A stretch of 64,000 bases of DNA from Jannaschia sp. W003 (lineage in GTDB: Bacteria; Pseudomonadota; Alphaproteobacteria; Rhodobacterales; Rhodobacteraceae). The DNA lies in NCBI RefSeq assembly GCF_025144335.1, contig NZ_CP083539.1:2047501-2111500 (forward strand), written 5' to 3'. Position 1 is the stretch's first letter. Each line of letters starts with the position of its first letter. The translations under genes and the position numbers were made by a program. Under the pieces are notes generated by a model, which had not been told where the DNA came from, did not search any database, and worked only from the letters and a program-made list of their open reading frames with translations. This document shows, one piece after another, positions 10,426 through 17,810 of the stretch.

Positions 10426-12098
10426 CAGTGGTGCGCGTGCCGCTCCCAGACCTCGCGGGTGGGAAGCTGCTCGAAGGTGTGCTCCGGCGGCGGGTTCGGC
10501 AGGATCCACTCCAGCGTGTCGGCGTGCTCGCCCCAGTAGGCCGGCTCTTCCACGGTGCGGCCGCGCAGGAGCGTGTAGGCCACGATGCCGATGAAGAAGA
10601 GGAACGAGGCGAAGCTCAGGAACGCGCCCCAGGACGAGACCTCGTGCCACAGCGCGAAGGCGTCCGGGTAGTCGATGTAGCGCCGGGGCATGCCCTGGCG
10701 GCCCAGGAAGTGCTGCGGGAAGAAGGTGAGGTTGGCACCGATGAAGAAGATCCAGAAGTGCACCTTGCCCGCCCACTCGGGGTACTGCCGGCCCGACATC
10801 TTGCCGATCCAGTAGTAGACCCCCGCGAAGATCCCGAACACGGCGCCCAGGGACATCACGTAGTGGAAGTGCGCGACCACGTAGTAGGTGTCGTGGTAGG
10901 CGCGGTCGATGCCGGCCTGGCTCAGCACGATGCCGGTCACGCCGCCGAGGGTGAACAGGAAGATGAAGCCGATCGCGAACAGCATCGGCGTCTTGAACTC
11001 CACCGAGCCGCCCCACATCGTCGCGATCCACGAGAAGATCTTCACGCCCGTCGGCACCGCGATCACCATGGTGGCGACCATGAAGTAGCTCTGCTGCGTC
11101 AGCGACATGCCCACGGTGTACATGTGGTGCGCCCACACGACGAAGCCCAGCGCGCCGATGGCGACCATGGCGTAGACCATCGGCAGGTAGCCGAAGATCG
11201 GCTTCTTCGAGAAGGTCGACACGATGTGCGAGATGATGCCGAAGGCCGGCAGGATCACGATGTAGACCTCGGGGTGCCCGAAGAACCACAGGATGTGCTG
11301 GTAGAGCAGGGGATCGCCGCCGCCCGAGGGGTCGAAGAACGTGGTCCCGAAGTTGCGGTCCGTCAGCAGCATGGTGATGGCGCCGGCCAGCACGGGCAGG
11401 GCCAGAAGGATCAGCCACGCGGTCACGAAGATCGACCAGGCGAACAGCGGCACCTTGTGCAGCGTCATGCCCGGCGCGCGCATGTTCAGGAACGTGGTGA
11501 TGATGTTGATCGCGCCCAGGATCGACGAGGCGCCCGAGACGTGCACCGCGAAGATGGCGATGTCCGTGGACATGCCCGCCTCGGAGGTCGACAGCGGCGG
11601 GTAGAGCACCCAGCCGATGCCCGAGCCGGTCTGCCCGTTGCCGCCCGGCACGAACAGCGACAGCACGGCCAGCGAGGTGCCCGCGAAGAACAGCCAGAAG
11701 CTCAGGTTGTTGAGGCGGGGGAAGGCCATGTCCGGCGCGCCGATGTGCAGCGGCATAAAGTAGTTGCCGAAGCCGCCGAACAGCGCGGGGATGACCACGA
11801 AGAACATCATGGTGATGCCGTGGCCCGTGATCAGCACGTTCCACAGGTGGCCGTTGGGGGTGCAGGTGCCCGGCTCGGCGGCCCACAGGCGCGCGCCCTC
11901 GAGGCACATGAACTGGACGCCGGGCTCCATGAGCTCGAGGCGCATGTACACCGTCATCGCCACCGAGATGAATCCGGCGATGCCGGAGACGATCAGGTAG
12001 AGGATGCCGATGTCCTTGTGGTTCGTGGACATGAACCACCGCGTGAAGAAGCCTGGCTTCTCGTGGTGGTCGTGGCCCGAGATGGCGGCGTCTGCCAT
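10425..12098 (-). CDS. ctaD: Cytochrome c oxidase subunit I (aa3 type)
   Basis: 557 residues, a 12-helix haem-copper oxidase core subunit in the inner membrane. It carries the catalytic haem a3-CuB centre and reduces O2 with proton pumping. Visible markers are [12 protein letters not shown] near the N-terminus, [19 protein letters not shown] with the CuB His and its cross-linked Tyr, [10 protein letters not shown], and [11 protein letters not shown] with the haem histidines. ATG 12098 ([14 protein letters not shown]) has GGAG upstream. It stands apart from the other cta genes (subunits II and III, assembly genes), as in other Rhodobacterales, and is followed by the overlapping DUF2244 gene. 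Confidence 0.97.
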   Translation of the reverse strand: MADAAISGHDHHEKPGFFTRWFMSTNHKDIGILYLIVSGIAGFISVAMTVYMRLELMEPGVQFMCLEGARLWAAEPGTCTPNGHLWNVLITGHGITMMFFVVIPALFGGFGNYFMPLHIGAPDMAFPRLNNLSFWLFFAGTSLAVLSLFVPGGNGQTGSGIGWVLYPPLSTSEAGMSTDIAIFAVHVSGASSILGAINIITTFLNMRAPGMTLHKVPLFAWSIFVTAWLILLALPVLAGAITMLLTDRNFGTTFFDPSGGGDPLLYQHILWFFGHPEVYIVILPAFGIISHIVSTFSKKPIFGYLPMVYAMVAIGALGFVVWAHHMYTVGMSLTQQSYFMVATMVIAVPTGVKIFSWIATMWGGSVEFKTPMLFAIGFIFLFTLGGVTGIVLSQAGIDRAYHDTYYVVAHFHYVMSLGAVFGIFAGVYYWIGKMSGRQYPEWAGKVHFWIFFIGANLTFFPQHFLGRQGMPRRYIDYPDAFALWHEVSSWGAFLSFASFLFFIGIVAYTLLRGRTVEEPAYWGEHADTLEWILPNPPPEHTFEQLPTREVWERHAHH

Positions 12099-12237
12099 TC
12101 GCGTGCTCCGATGCTGGTGGGCGGGCACGGATCGGCCCTGGGTGTTCCCGCGAGGTTCTATCGCCCGGGGCGGGGCGGGGCAACGGACGGGCCGCGGGAA
12201 AATCGTCGCAGGCCGCGCGGGCGCGGGGCGCCCGGCC

Positions 12238-12738
12238 TCAGTCCCGCCGGCGCAGCGGCGCCAGCGCCTTCGCCTCGGCCGGGATGCGGATCAGCGCCAG
12301 CACGAGGATGTTCATCACCCCGAAGAACAGCGCCACCGAGCCGAGTCCGAGCACCATCGGCGCCACGAACATCTCGGTGATCACCACCGCGTAGTTCGGA
12401 TGGGGAATCAGCCGGAACGGACCCCGCGCCACCAAGGGCTCGTCCAGCACCACGATGCGCGTGGTCCAGCGCGGCCCCAGGGTCGCCAGCACCCAGGCCC
12501 GCAGCACCTGCAGCACCGCGAAGGCCGCCAGCCATCCCAGGTGCACCGGCTGGTCCCACCCCAGCACCACCATCGCCACCAGCCACGCCGCGTGCATCGC
12601 CACGATCAGCGGGTAGTGCGCCGCGCCGTGCTCCACGGCGCCGCGCTCCAGGAGGCGCGCGGTGTTGCGGCGGGCGATCATCAGCTCCGCCAGCCGCTGT
12701 ACGGCGAGGAACACGAGGAACAGGATCGCCGTGGTCAT
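12238..12738 (-). CDS. Isoprenylcysteine carboxyl methyltransferase-family protein (PKS partner)
   Basis: 166 residues with several membrane helices and the ICMT/PEMT-type signature [19 protein letters not shown] toward the C-terminus. Its ATG overlaps the stop of the upstream type III polyketide synthase by four bases. That pairing is known from B. subtilis bpsA-bpsB and Streptomyces srsA-srsB, where the methyltransferase O-methylates the alkylpyrone or alkylresorcinol made by the PKS. By analogy this enzyme would methylate the PKS product at the membrane; the sequence alone does not prove the substrate. Confidence 0.78.
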   Translation of the reverse strand: MTTAILFLVFLAVQRLAELMIARRNTARLLERGAVEHGAAHYPLIVAMHAAWLVAMVVLGWDQPVHLGWLAAFAVLQVLRAWVLATLGPRWTTRIVVLDEPLVARGPFRLIPHPNYAVVITEMFVAPMVLGLGSVALFFGVMNILVLALIRIPAEAKALAPLRRRD

Positions 12739-13802
12739 GCAGCCACGTCCACCGGCGCGAAGCTCGCCGTGAAGCCCGGGCCCAGCGCGGCCGTCATCAT
12801 CCGGCCCGTGCGCCCGGCGCGGATCGCCGCGTCGAGCACGAACAGCACCGTGGGTGCGCTCATGTTGCCGTGGGCGCGCAGCACCTCGCGCTCGATGTCG
12901 AGCGCGCCCTGTCCCAGCTCCAGCGACGATTCGAGCGCCTGGATCACCTTGGCCCCGCCGGGATGGCAGATCAGCCGGTCGACGCTGGCGCGGCTGCGGC
13001 CCATGCGCGCGAAGGACGCCGCCACGGCGCCCGCCATGTGGCGCGTGGCGAAGTCGGGGATCGAGCGGTCGAAGACCACGCCCAGCCCTTCGTCGTCCAC
13101 GTCCCAGCCCATGATGCCCAGCGTGTCGGGCCAGCGGTGCTGGGCGCCGGGCGCGCAGGTCACCGCGCCCTCGCCGCACTCGAGGCAGGCCGCCGCGGCG
13201 CCGTCGCCGAAGAGCACGGTGGCGATGATGTCGGCCTTCTCCAGCCGGTCGGTGCGGAACGAGACGGTGCAGGCCTCGACCACGACCAGCAGCACCTTCG
13301 TGCCCGGCGCGCCCTGCGCCAGCTGCGCGGCGACCGACAGCCCCGAGGCCCCGCCCGCGCAGCCCAGCCCGAACACCGGCACCCGCAGCACGTCGGCGCG
13401 AAAGCCCATCTCCGAGGCCACGAGCGCCTCCAACGTCGGCGTGGCGACGCCGGTGGAGGAGACGGTGACGATCGTGTCCACCGCGTCCGCCTCCCACCCG
13501 GCCTCGGCCAGGGCCGCGCGGGCCGCGTCGCGGAACAGCGCGGAGCAGCCCGAGAGGTAGGCGTCGTTGCGCTCCTTCCAGCCGATGCTCCGGTCGTCGA
13601 ACCACTCGAACGGCACCACCGAGCGGCGCGCGTCGATCCCGGCGCTGGCGAAGGTGGTCATCAGGCGCTTGAGCTGCGGGTAGCGCGGCCCGAGCACCTC
13701 CTCGGCGCGGCGGCCCACCACGTCCTGGGGCAGCGCGTGGGGGGCGAGCGCCGTGGCGAGGCCGCGCATCGCGACCGGCAGCGGCGGGGAGGAATCGAAC
13801 AT
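12735..13802 (-). CDS. Type III polyketide synthase (chalcone/alkylresorcinol synthase family)
   Basis: 355 residues of thiolase fold with the full type III PKS triad: Cys148 in GLGCAGGASGL, His280 in ICHPGGAK and Asn313 in HGNMSAPTV. Such enzymes extend a fatty acyl-CoA starter with malonyl-CoA and cyclise the chain to alkylpyrones, resorcinols or related phenolic lipids. The C-terminal GPGFTASFAPV loop is also typical. Start ATG 13802 follows CCGAGG. The next gene is an overlapping membrane methyltransferase, giving a two-gene phenolic-lipid operon. Product and starter length cannot be read from the sequence. Confidence 0.9.
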   Translation of the reverse strand: MFDSSPPLPVAMRGLATALAPHALPQDVVGRRAEEVLGPRYPQLKRLMTTFASAGIDARRSVVPFEWFDDRSIGWKERNDAYLSGCSALFRDAARAALAEAGWEADAVDTIVTVSSTGVATPTLEALVASEMGFRADVLRVPVFGLGCAGGASGLSVAAQLAQGAPGTKVLLVVVEACTVSFRTDRLEKADIIATVLFGDGAAAACLECGEGAVTCAPGAQHRWPDTLGIMGWDVDDEGLGVVFDRSIPDFATRHMAGAVAASFARMGRSRASVDRLICHPGGAKVIQALESSLELGQGALDIEREVLRAHGNMSAPTVLFVLDAAIRAGRTGRMMTAALGPGFTASFAPVDVAA

Positions 13803-13886
13803 GGGGGCCTCGGGGAATGGGGTCCGCGGGCCACATGGCGCACGCGCGCCCCCTATCAAGGCGCGAGCGCGTGATCGGGCGCGGCG

Positions 13887-14081
13887 CTACTCGGCGGGCG
13901 CGGCGGCCACCGGCGACACCGCGGTCGCCGCGTTGGCCGAGGCCCCGCGCTCCAGCGCGCCGTCGGCGAGGCCGAGGAGGGCGAGCGTCAGCGCCACGAC
14001 GGCGCCGGTCATGCTGAGGAAGTCGAGGTCGACCCGGCCCGAGGGGTCGCGAAGGAAGCGGGCGATGATGCGAGTGTCCAT
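13887..14081 (-). CDS. Small single-helix membrane protein
   Basis: 64 residues: a charged start (MDTRIIARFLRDPSGRVDLD), one hydrophobic helix (FLSMTGAVVALTLALLGLAD) and an Ala-rich tail. The layout of F-x-x-D-x-x-G-x-V-x-x-D-F followed by a helix resembles small Flp-pilin-like proteins of Rhodobacterales. It lies 84 bp upstream of the PKS gene on the same strand and could be co-transcribed. No good Shine-Dalgarno is seen before ATG 14081, so confidence is moderate. Confidence 0.5.
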   Translation of the reverse strand: MDTRIIARFLRDPSGRVDLDFLSMTGAVVALTLALLGLADGALERGASANAATAVSPVAAAPAE

Positions 14082-14177
14082 GGGAGGAGAGGGCCGGTGA
14101 ACCGCGGCGCGAGGCGCGCCGATCCGTGGCGGAAACCGGGCGAGCCCCGGCAGGCGGCGTTGCGCCCGCGCAAACGC

Positions 14178-14825
14178 CTACCAGGGCGCGGTGCGCCGCA
14201 GGGCCGCGTCCAGATCCGCCATGCCCACCGGCAGGCCGAGGTCCACCAGCGAAGTCACGCCGTGCCCGCGGATGCCGCAGGGCACGATCCCGTCGAAATG
14301 GCCGAGGTCCGGCTCCACGTTGATGCTGATCCCGTGGAAGCTGACCCAGCGCCGAAGCCGGATGCCGATGGCGGCGATCTTGTCCTCGCGCGGCGTGCCG
14401 TCGGGCAGGGGGGCGAGGTCGGGCCGCTCGATCCACACGCCCACGCGCCCAGCGCGGATGTGCCCCCGCAGCCCGAACTCCGCGAGCGCGGCGATCACCC
14501 AGCCCTCCAGCGTCTCCACGAAGCGGCGCACGTCGCGGCCGCGATTCCCGACGTCCAGCATCGCGTAGACCACGCGCTGCCCCGGCCCGTGATAGGTGTA
14601 CTGCCCGCCGCGCCGCGCCTCAAAGACCGGGAAGCGGTCCGGCGCATGGAGGTCCTCGGGGCGCGCCGACGTGCCGGCGGTGTAGAGCGGCGGATGCTCC
14701 AGCAGCCACAGGCATTCGGGCGCCGTGCCCTCGAGGATGCGCTCCACCCGCCGCTCCATGAACGCAAGCGCCTCGGGGTAGGGCACGGGGGCGGGGGCGG
14801 TGATCCATTCGGGGGCGCGGGACAT
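14178..14825 (-). CDS. lipB: Octanoyltransferase LipB
   Basis: 215 residues. LipB moves the octanoyl group from octanoyl-ACP to lipoyl-dependent proteins, the first step of lipoate synthesis. Conserved blocks are [20 protein letters not shown], the catalytic Lys in [11 protein letters not shown], and the acyl-accepting Cys in [17 protein letters not shown] 14825 (MSRAPEW) is chosen because the preceding residues do not resemble the family. It stands alone, divergent from tRNA-Leu. Confidence 0.95.
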   Translation of the reverse strand: MSRAPEWITAPAPVPYPEALAFMERRVERILEGTAPECLWLLEHPPLYTAGTSARPEDLHAPDRFPVFEARRGGQYTYHGPGQRVVYAMLDVGNRGRDVRRFVETLEGWVIAALAEFGLRGHIRAGRVGVWIERPDLAPLPDGTPREDKIAAIGIRLRRWVSFHGISINVEPDLGHFDGIVPCGIRGHGVTSLVDLGLPVGMADLDAALRRTAPW

Positions 14826-14886
14826 GGGGCCCGATAGCGCCCGAACGGCCCCGGAATGCAAGCGATCCGCGCGCGCAGATTCCCGC

Positions 14887-14915
14887 TTGAGGCCGAAACC
14901 CCCCTTCGCTAAGAG
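14887..14915 (+). promoter_or_regulatory. Possible tRNA-Leu promoter
   Basis: TTGAGG at 14887-14892 and TAAGAG at 14910-14915 are separated by 17 bp and lie 16 bp before the mature tRNA. Both hexamers are only partial matches (4/6 and 3/6). Confidence 0.35.
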
Positions 14916-14931
14916 GCCCGCACCAACCCGT

Positions 14932-15018
14932 GCGGTCGTGGCGGAATTGGTAGACGCGCAGCGTTGAGGTCGCTGTGGGGTAACTCCCGTGGAAGTTCGA
15001 GTCTTCTCGACCGCACCA
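14932..15018 (+). tRNA. tRNA-Leu (anticodon GAG)
   Basis: 87 nt including an encoded CCA at 15016-15018. The acceptor arms GCGGTCG and CGACCGC pair fully. The anticodon stem CAGCG/CGCTG encloses TTGAGGT with GAG at 14966-14968, so it reads CUC and CUU leucine codons. The long variable arm (TGGGGTAACTCCCG) and the T loop GTTCGAGTC are as expected for a class II tRNA. A strong terminator follows at once. Confidence 0.97.
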
Positions 15019-15020
15019 TT

Positions 15021-15059
15021 CGAAAGCGCCGTCCCCCGACGAGGGGGGCGGCGCTTTCG
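15021..15059 (+). terminator. Intrinsic terminator after tRNA-Leu
   Basis: A 17-bp stem (15021-15037 with 15043-15059, one T-G pair) with a 5-nt loop GACGA starts three bases after the tRNA CCA end. Confidence 0.85.
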
Positions 15060-15218
15060 CGTTCCGGGGCCGCGCGTCGCCGATACCTAAACATTATCTA
15101 AAACAGTATCTTGCGGGCCGACCTTCACCGGCCTCGTGCCGCAATCCCGCCGCCCCGCGCGCGGCATCCTTCCCGGGTCAACCGCGCCGCCCGGCGCCCG
15201 AACCCGGAAGGTCCGCCC

Positions 15219-15380
15219 ATGTTCTCGATCGAGATGCACCGCGTCACCGCCGCCCTCGCCGTCGCCGCCTCGTCCGACGACGCCACGCCACCCGTGCCGC
15301 CGATGCCCGCCCACGCGGGCGCGCGCCCCGTCGCGCCGGCGGCGGCGCCCCGGCCGATCTGCGATCACTTCGTGTTCTAG
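15219..15380 (+). CDS. Small hypothetical protein
   Basis: 53 codons from ATG 15219 (MFSIEMHRVTAALAVAASS), with GGAAGG about 7 nt upstream, to TAG 15380. The protein is Ala/Pro-rich and ends in ICDHFVF; I recognise no domain. It lies between the tRNA-Leu terminator and the convergent acyltransferase, and its TAG shares a CTAG with that gene's stop. The ribosome site and shared stop argue for a real gene, but its composition is near that of non-coding GC-rich DNA. Confidence 0.4.
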   Translation: MFSIEMHRVTAALAVAASSDDATPPVPPMPAHAGARPVAPAAAPRPICDHFVF

Positions 15381-16246
15381 GCTCCGGCGGGCAGGGGCCG
15401 CGAGCCGGGGCGGTGGCGCCGCAGGTCGATCGCGCCGCCGCGCCCGTCGCCGAGCCGCAGGGTGGCCTCGCGAAGCACCGCGATCCCCTCCTCTGCGCCC
15501 TTCGGCAGGCTCGCCCCGTCGATGGGCCGCCCGAACGAGATCTCGAAGGGCTGCACGTCCTTGTTCAGCGTCTCGTGGAACAGGGTGATGTCGCGCAACG
15601 TGGGGTGGATCGCGTCGAAGGCGTAGAACATCGCCGAGTTGCGCGCCCGGATGTGGCAGGGAATCACCGGCAGGGCGTTCTTGCGCGCGATCATCGCCGC
15701 CGAGGCCATCCAGGGCCGCTCGTGCAGCCGCAGCCCCCGCCGCTTGGCCAGGCGCCCCGCCGGGAAGATCACGCCGAGGCGCCCCGCGTCGAGGAAGGCC
15801 CGCGTCTGGGCCATGGTCTCGCGCGTCTTGGCCATGGTGCGCAGGCTCTCGCGCCACTCGACGGGCACGATGATGTCGCGGAACTGGGGCAGCACCCGCA
15901 GGATGTCGCTGTTGGCGTAGTAGAAGGCGTCGGAGCGCCGGCGCAGCAGCAGGTCGTGCATGACGATGCCGTCGGCGATGCCGGTGGGGTGGTTCGAGAC
16001 CACGAGGGCCGGGCCGCTCGCCGGCACGTTCTCCAGCCCCGTGACGTGGACGCGGCGCGCGATCCGGCGGGCGAGGTCGGCCATGATCTCGGGCACGGCG
16101 CGGTCCACGTAGTGCGTGCCGATCTCGACCGAGCGCTCGTAGGCCAGCAGCCGGCCGAGAACCACCCAGGCGGAGCGGGCGGCCAGTCCGCCGCGGAACA
16201 ACCAGGGGGCGCGCTCGGCGATCAGCGGGTCGAGACGGTCGCGCAT
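15377..16246 (-). CDS. PlsC-type lysophospholipid acyltransferase
   Basis: 289 residues. The acyltransferase block NHPTGIADG (H-x4-D, residues about 84-92) and the FPAGRLAKRRG block mark the PlsC/LPLAT fold, which transfers acyl chains to lyso-lipids at the inner membrane. It is longer than typical PlsC, with an N-terminal region of about 70 residues; members of this type include PlsC paralogues and lyso-ornithine-lipid acyltransferases, and the sequence does not separate these. ATG 16246 is preceded by AAAGGAAG. Confidence 0.75.
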   Translation of the reverse strand: MRDRLDPLIAERAPWLFRGGLAARSAWVVLGRLLAYERSVEIGTHYVDRAVPEIMADLARRIARRVHVTGLENVPASGPALVVSNHPTGIADGIVMHDLLLRRRSDAFYYANSDILRVLPQFRDIIVPVEWRESLRTMAKTRETMAQTRAFLDAGRLGVIFPAGRLAKRRGLRLHERPWMASAAMIARKNALPVIPCHIRARNSAMFYAFDAIHPTLRDITLFHETLNKDVQPFEISFGRPIDGASLPKGAEEGIAVLREATLRLGDGRGGAIDLRRHRPGSRPLPAGA

Positions 16247-16335
16247 GGCGCTTCCTTTCGCATGGCCGTCGCAGGGAAACCCCCTGCCGTGCGGGTGAGG
16301 TATGTCGCAAGACCCCCCGAGGCTAGCACAAATTA

Positions 16336-16354
16336 CGCGGGGGCGCCCCCCGCG
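16336..16354 (-). terminator. Probable terminator after the exported hydrolase
   Basis: An 8-bp stem with a 3-nt loop (CGCGGGGG / CCCCCGCG). On the minus strand it is followed by TAATTTGT, a T-rich tail unusual for this DNA. It lies about 80 bp past the hydrolase stop and before the acyltransferase gene. Confidence 0.55.
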
Positions 16355-16434
16355 CCCCCGTCCGGGCACCGCACCGGCGGGCGCGCGGCGCAGCCCGTGC
16401 CCGCCGCCCGGCCGCCGTTTCCGCGGCCCGCGAC

Positions 16435-17724
16435 CTACTCCCCGGCCGCGCGCCGTTCCAGCCGCAGGCCCACCGCCGTCCGGTCCGGGAATCCCGGCCA
16501 GTAGGTGTGGCCGGCGTTCTCGGATCCGTCCTCGGCCCGGTCCACGACGCCCTCCGCGGCCTCCTCCACGGCCACGTCGAGGAACGCGGCCTTGTCCGCC
16601 TCGCCCTTCACGTGGGTGTCCATGAACGCCGTCACGAAGTGGGCCAGCACGTTGTTCATCCGCACCGTGTCCCAGACCGCGTCGCCGTAGTGGTCGAACG
16701 TCTTGCGCCCCAAGGCCTCGGACACCTCGTAGCTCTCGGCGGGCGCGGGCATCGGCGCGGCGGCGTTGTGGTTGGCGTTCTCGAAGGTCAGCAGTAGGCG
16801 GTCCGTGCCCGTGGTCTCCTCGAAGATCGAACGCATCGCCGGGTACTCCGACACGTCGTCCACCGAGCCGGCCACGATCATCAGCGGCTTCGAGACCCCC
16901 GCCAGCCCCTCGGCGTCCCAGAAGTCGCGGTTGCGCCCCCATGGCCCGATGGCGACCACGGCCCGGACGGCCTCGTCCGCCAGCGCGGCGTGGCTCTCGC
17001 TGCCCGCGAGGTTGCGCGCCAAGAGGTCGCCCGGCGCGTTGAACGCCGCCGGCTCGCGCCGGTCCACGGCAGCTTGCGACAGCCCGCCGCCCGCGTAGAT
17101 CAGCGCCCCGTAGCCGCCCATCGAGTAGCCCACCACGCCCACCCGGTCGTCGTCGATGATCGCGCCCACCGGCCCCTCCAGTGCCTGCAGCGCGTCCACC
17201 GCGAAGGCCTGGTCCACGGGCCGGTTCGCCAGCGTCGAGGGAAAGGCGGTCTGGTCGTCGTAGGTCGAATCCGGATGGTCGAGCGAGGCCACCACGTAGC
17301 CCTTGGATGCCAGGTTCTCGCCGAGGTGGCTCAGCAGGAACCGGTTGCCCGGGTAGCCGTGCGAGATCAGGACGAGGGGATACGAGCCTTCCGCCGGCGC
17401 GGCGTCCCGCGCCGCGATCCCCTCCAGCGAGACCTCCGTCACCCCGTCGCGCAGCAGCGCGGTGTAGGTGCCGCCCGCCTCGGTGCCCTCGGCGGCCGGG
17501 TACCAGACCTCGGCGACCAGCGTGCGGTCGTAGGTCGGGGCCTCGGCCTCGGTGGCGTTCACCACGTCGATGCGTCCCGGGTCGGTGAACTCCATCGTCT
17601 GCACGCCGACGGGCAGGCTTCCGTGCGGCGCGAGCTCCGGCGCGTCGGGGCGGATCTCGTCGATGCGGTTCTGGGCGGCCAGCGGCGTGGCGGCGACGCA
17701 CAGGGCGAAGGTGGCGAGTTTCAT
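16435..17724 (-). CDS. Exported alpha/beta hydrolase (dienelactone hydrolase / PAF-acetylhydrolase type)
   Basis: 429 residues beginning with a signal peptide (MKLATFALCVAATPLAAQ), so probably periplasmic. The nucleophile elbow GYSMGGYGA gives the catalytic Ser, ISHGYPGNR is the oxyanion-hole loop, and NANHNAAAP may carry the catalytic His. The overall plan resembles platelet-activating-factor acetylhydrolase-like and dienelactone hydrolase-like bacterial lipases; the natural ester is unknown. Two ATGs lie six bases apart; the second (17724) sits six bases after AGGGAGG and is preferred over 17730, which abuts that site. Confidence 0.78.
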   Translation of the reverse strand: MKLATFALCVAATPLAAQNRIDEIRPDAPELAPHGSLPVGVQTMEFTDPGRIDVVNATEAEAPTYDRTLVAEVWYPAAEGTEAGGTYTALLRDGVTEVSLEGIAARDAAPAEGSYPLVLISHGYPGNRFLLSHLGENLASKGYVVASLDHPDSTYDDQTAFPSTLANRPVDQAFAVDALQALEGPVGAIIDDDRVGVVGYSMGGYGALIYAGGGLSQAAVDRREPAAFNAPGDLLARNLAGSESHAALADEAVRAVVAIGPWGRNRDFWDAEGLAGVSKPLMIVAGSVDDVSEYPAMRSIFEETTGTDRLLLTFENANHNAAAPMPAPAESYEVSEALGRKTFDHYGDAVWDTVRMNNVLAHFVTAFMDTHVKGEADKAAFLDVAVEEAAEGVVDRAEDGSENAGHTYWPGFPDRTAVGLRLERRAAGE

Positions 17725-17810
17725 GGGCATCCTCCCTTGGATGCCCACACCCTGCCGCACTTCGCCCACCGTGCAACCGCGAGGCGCCGTTGCACGCCCC
17801 CGACGCCGCG

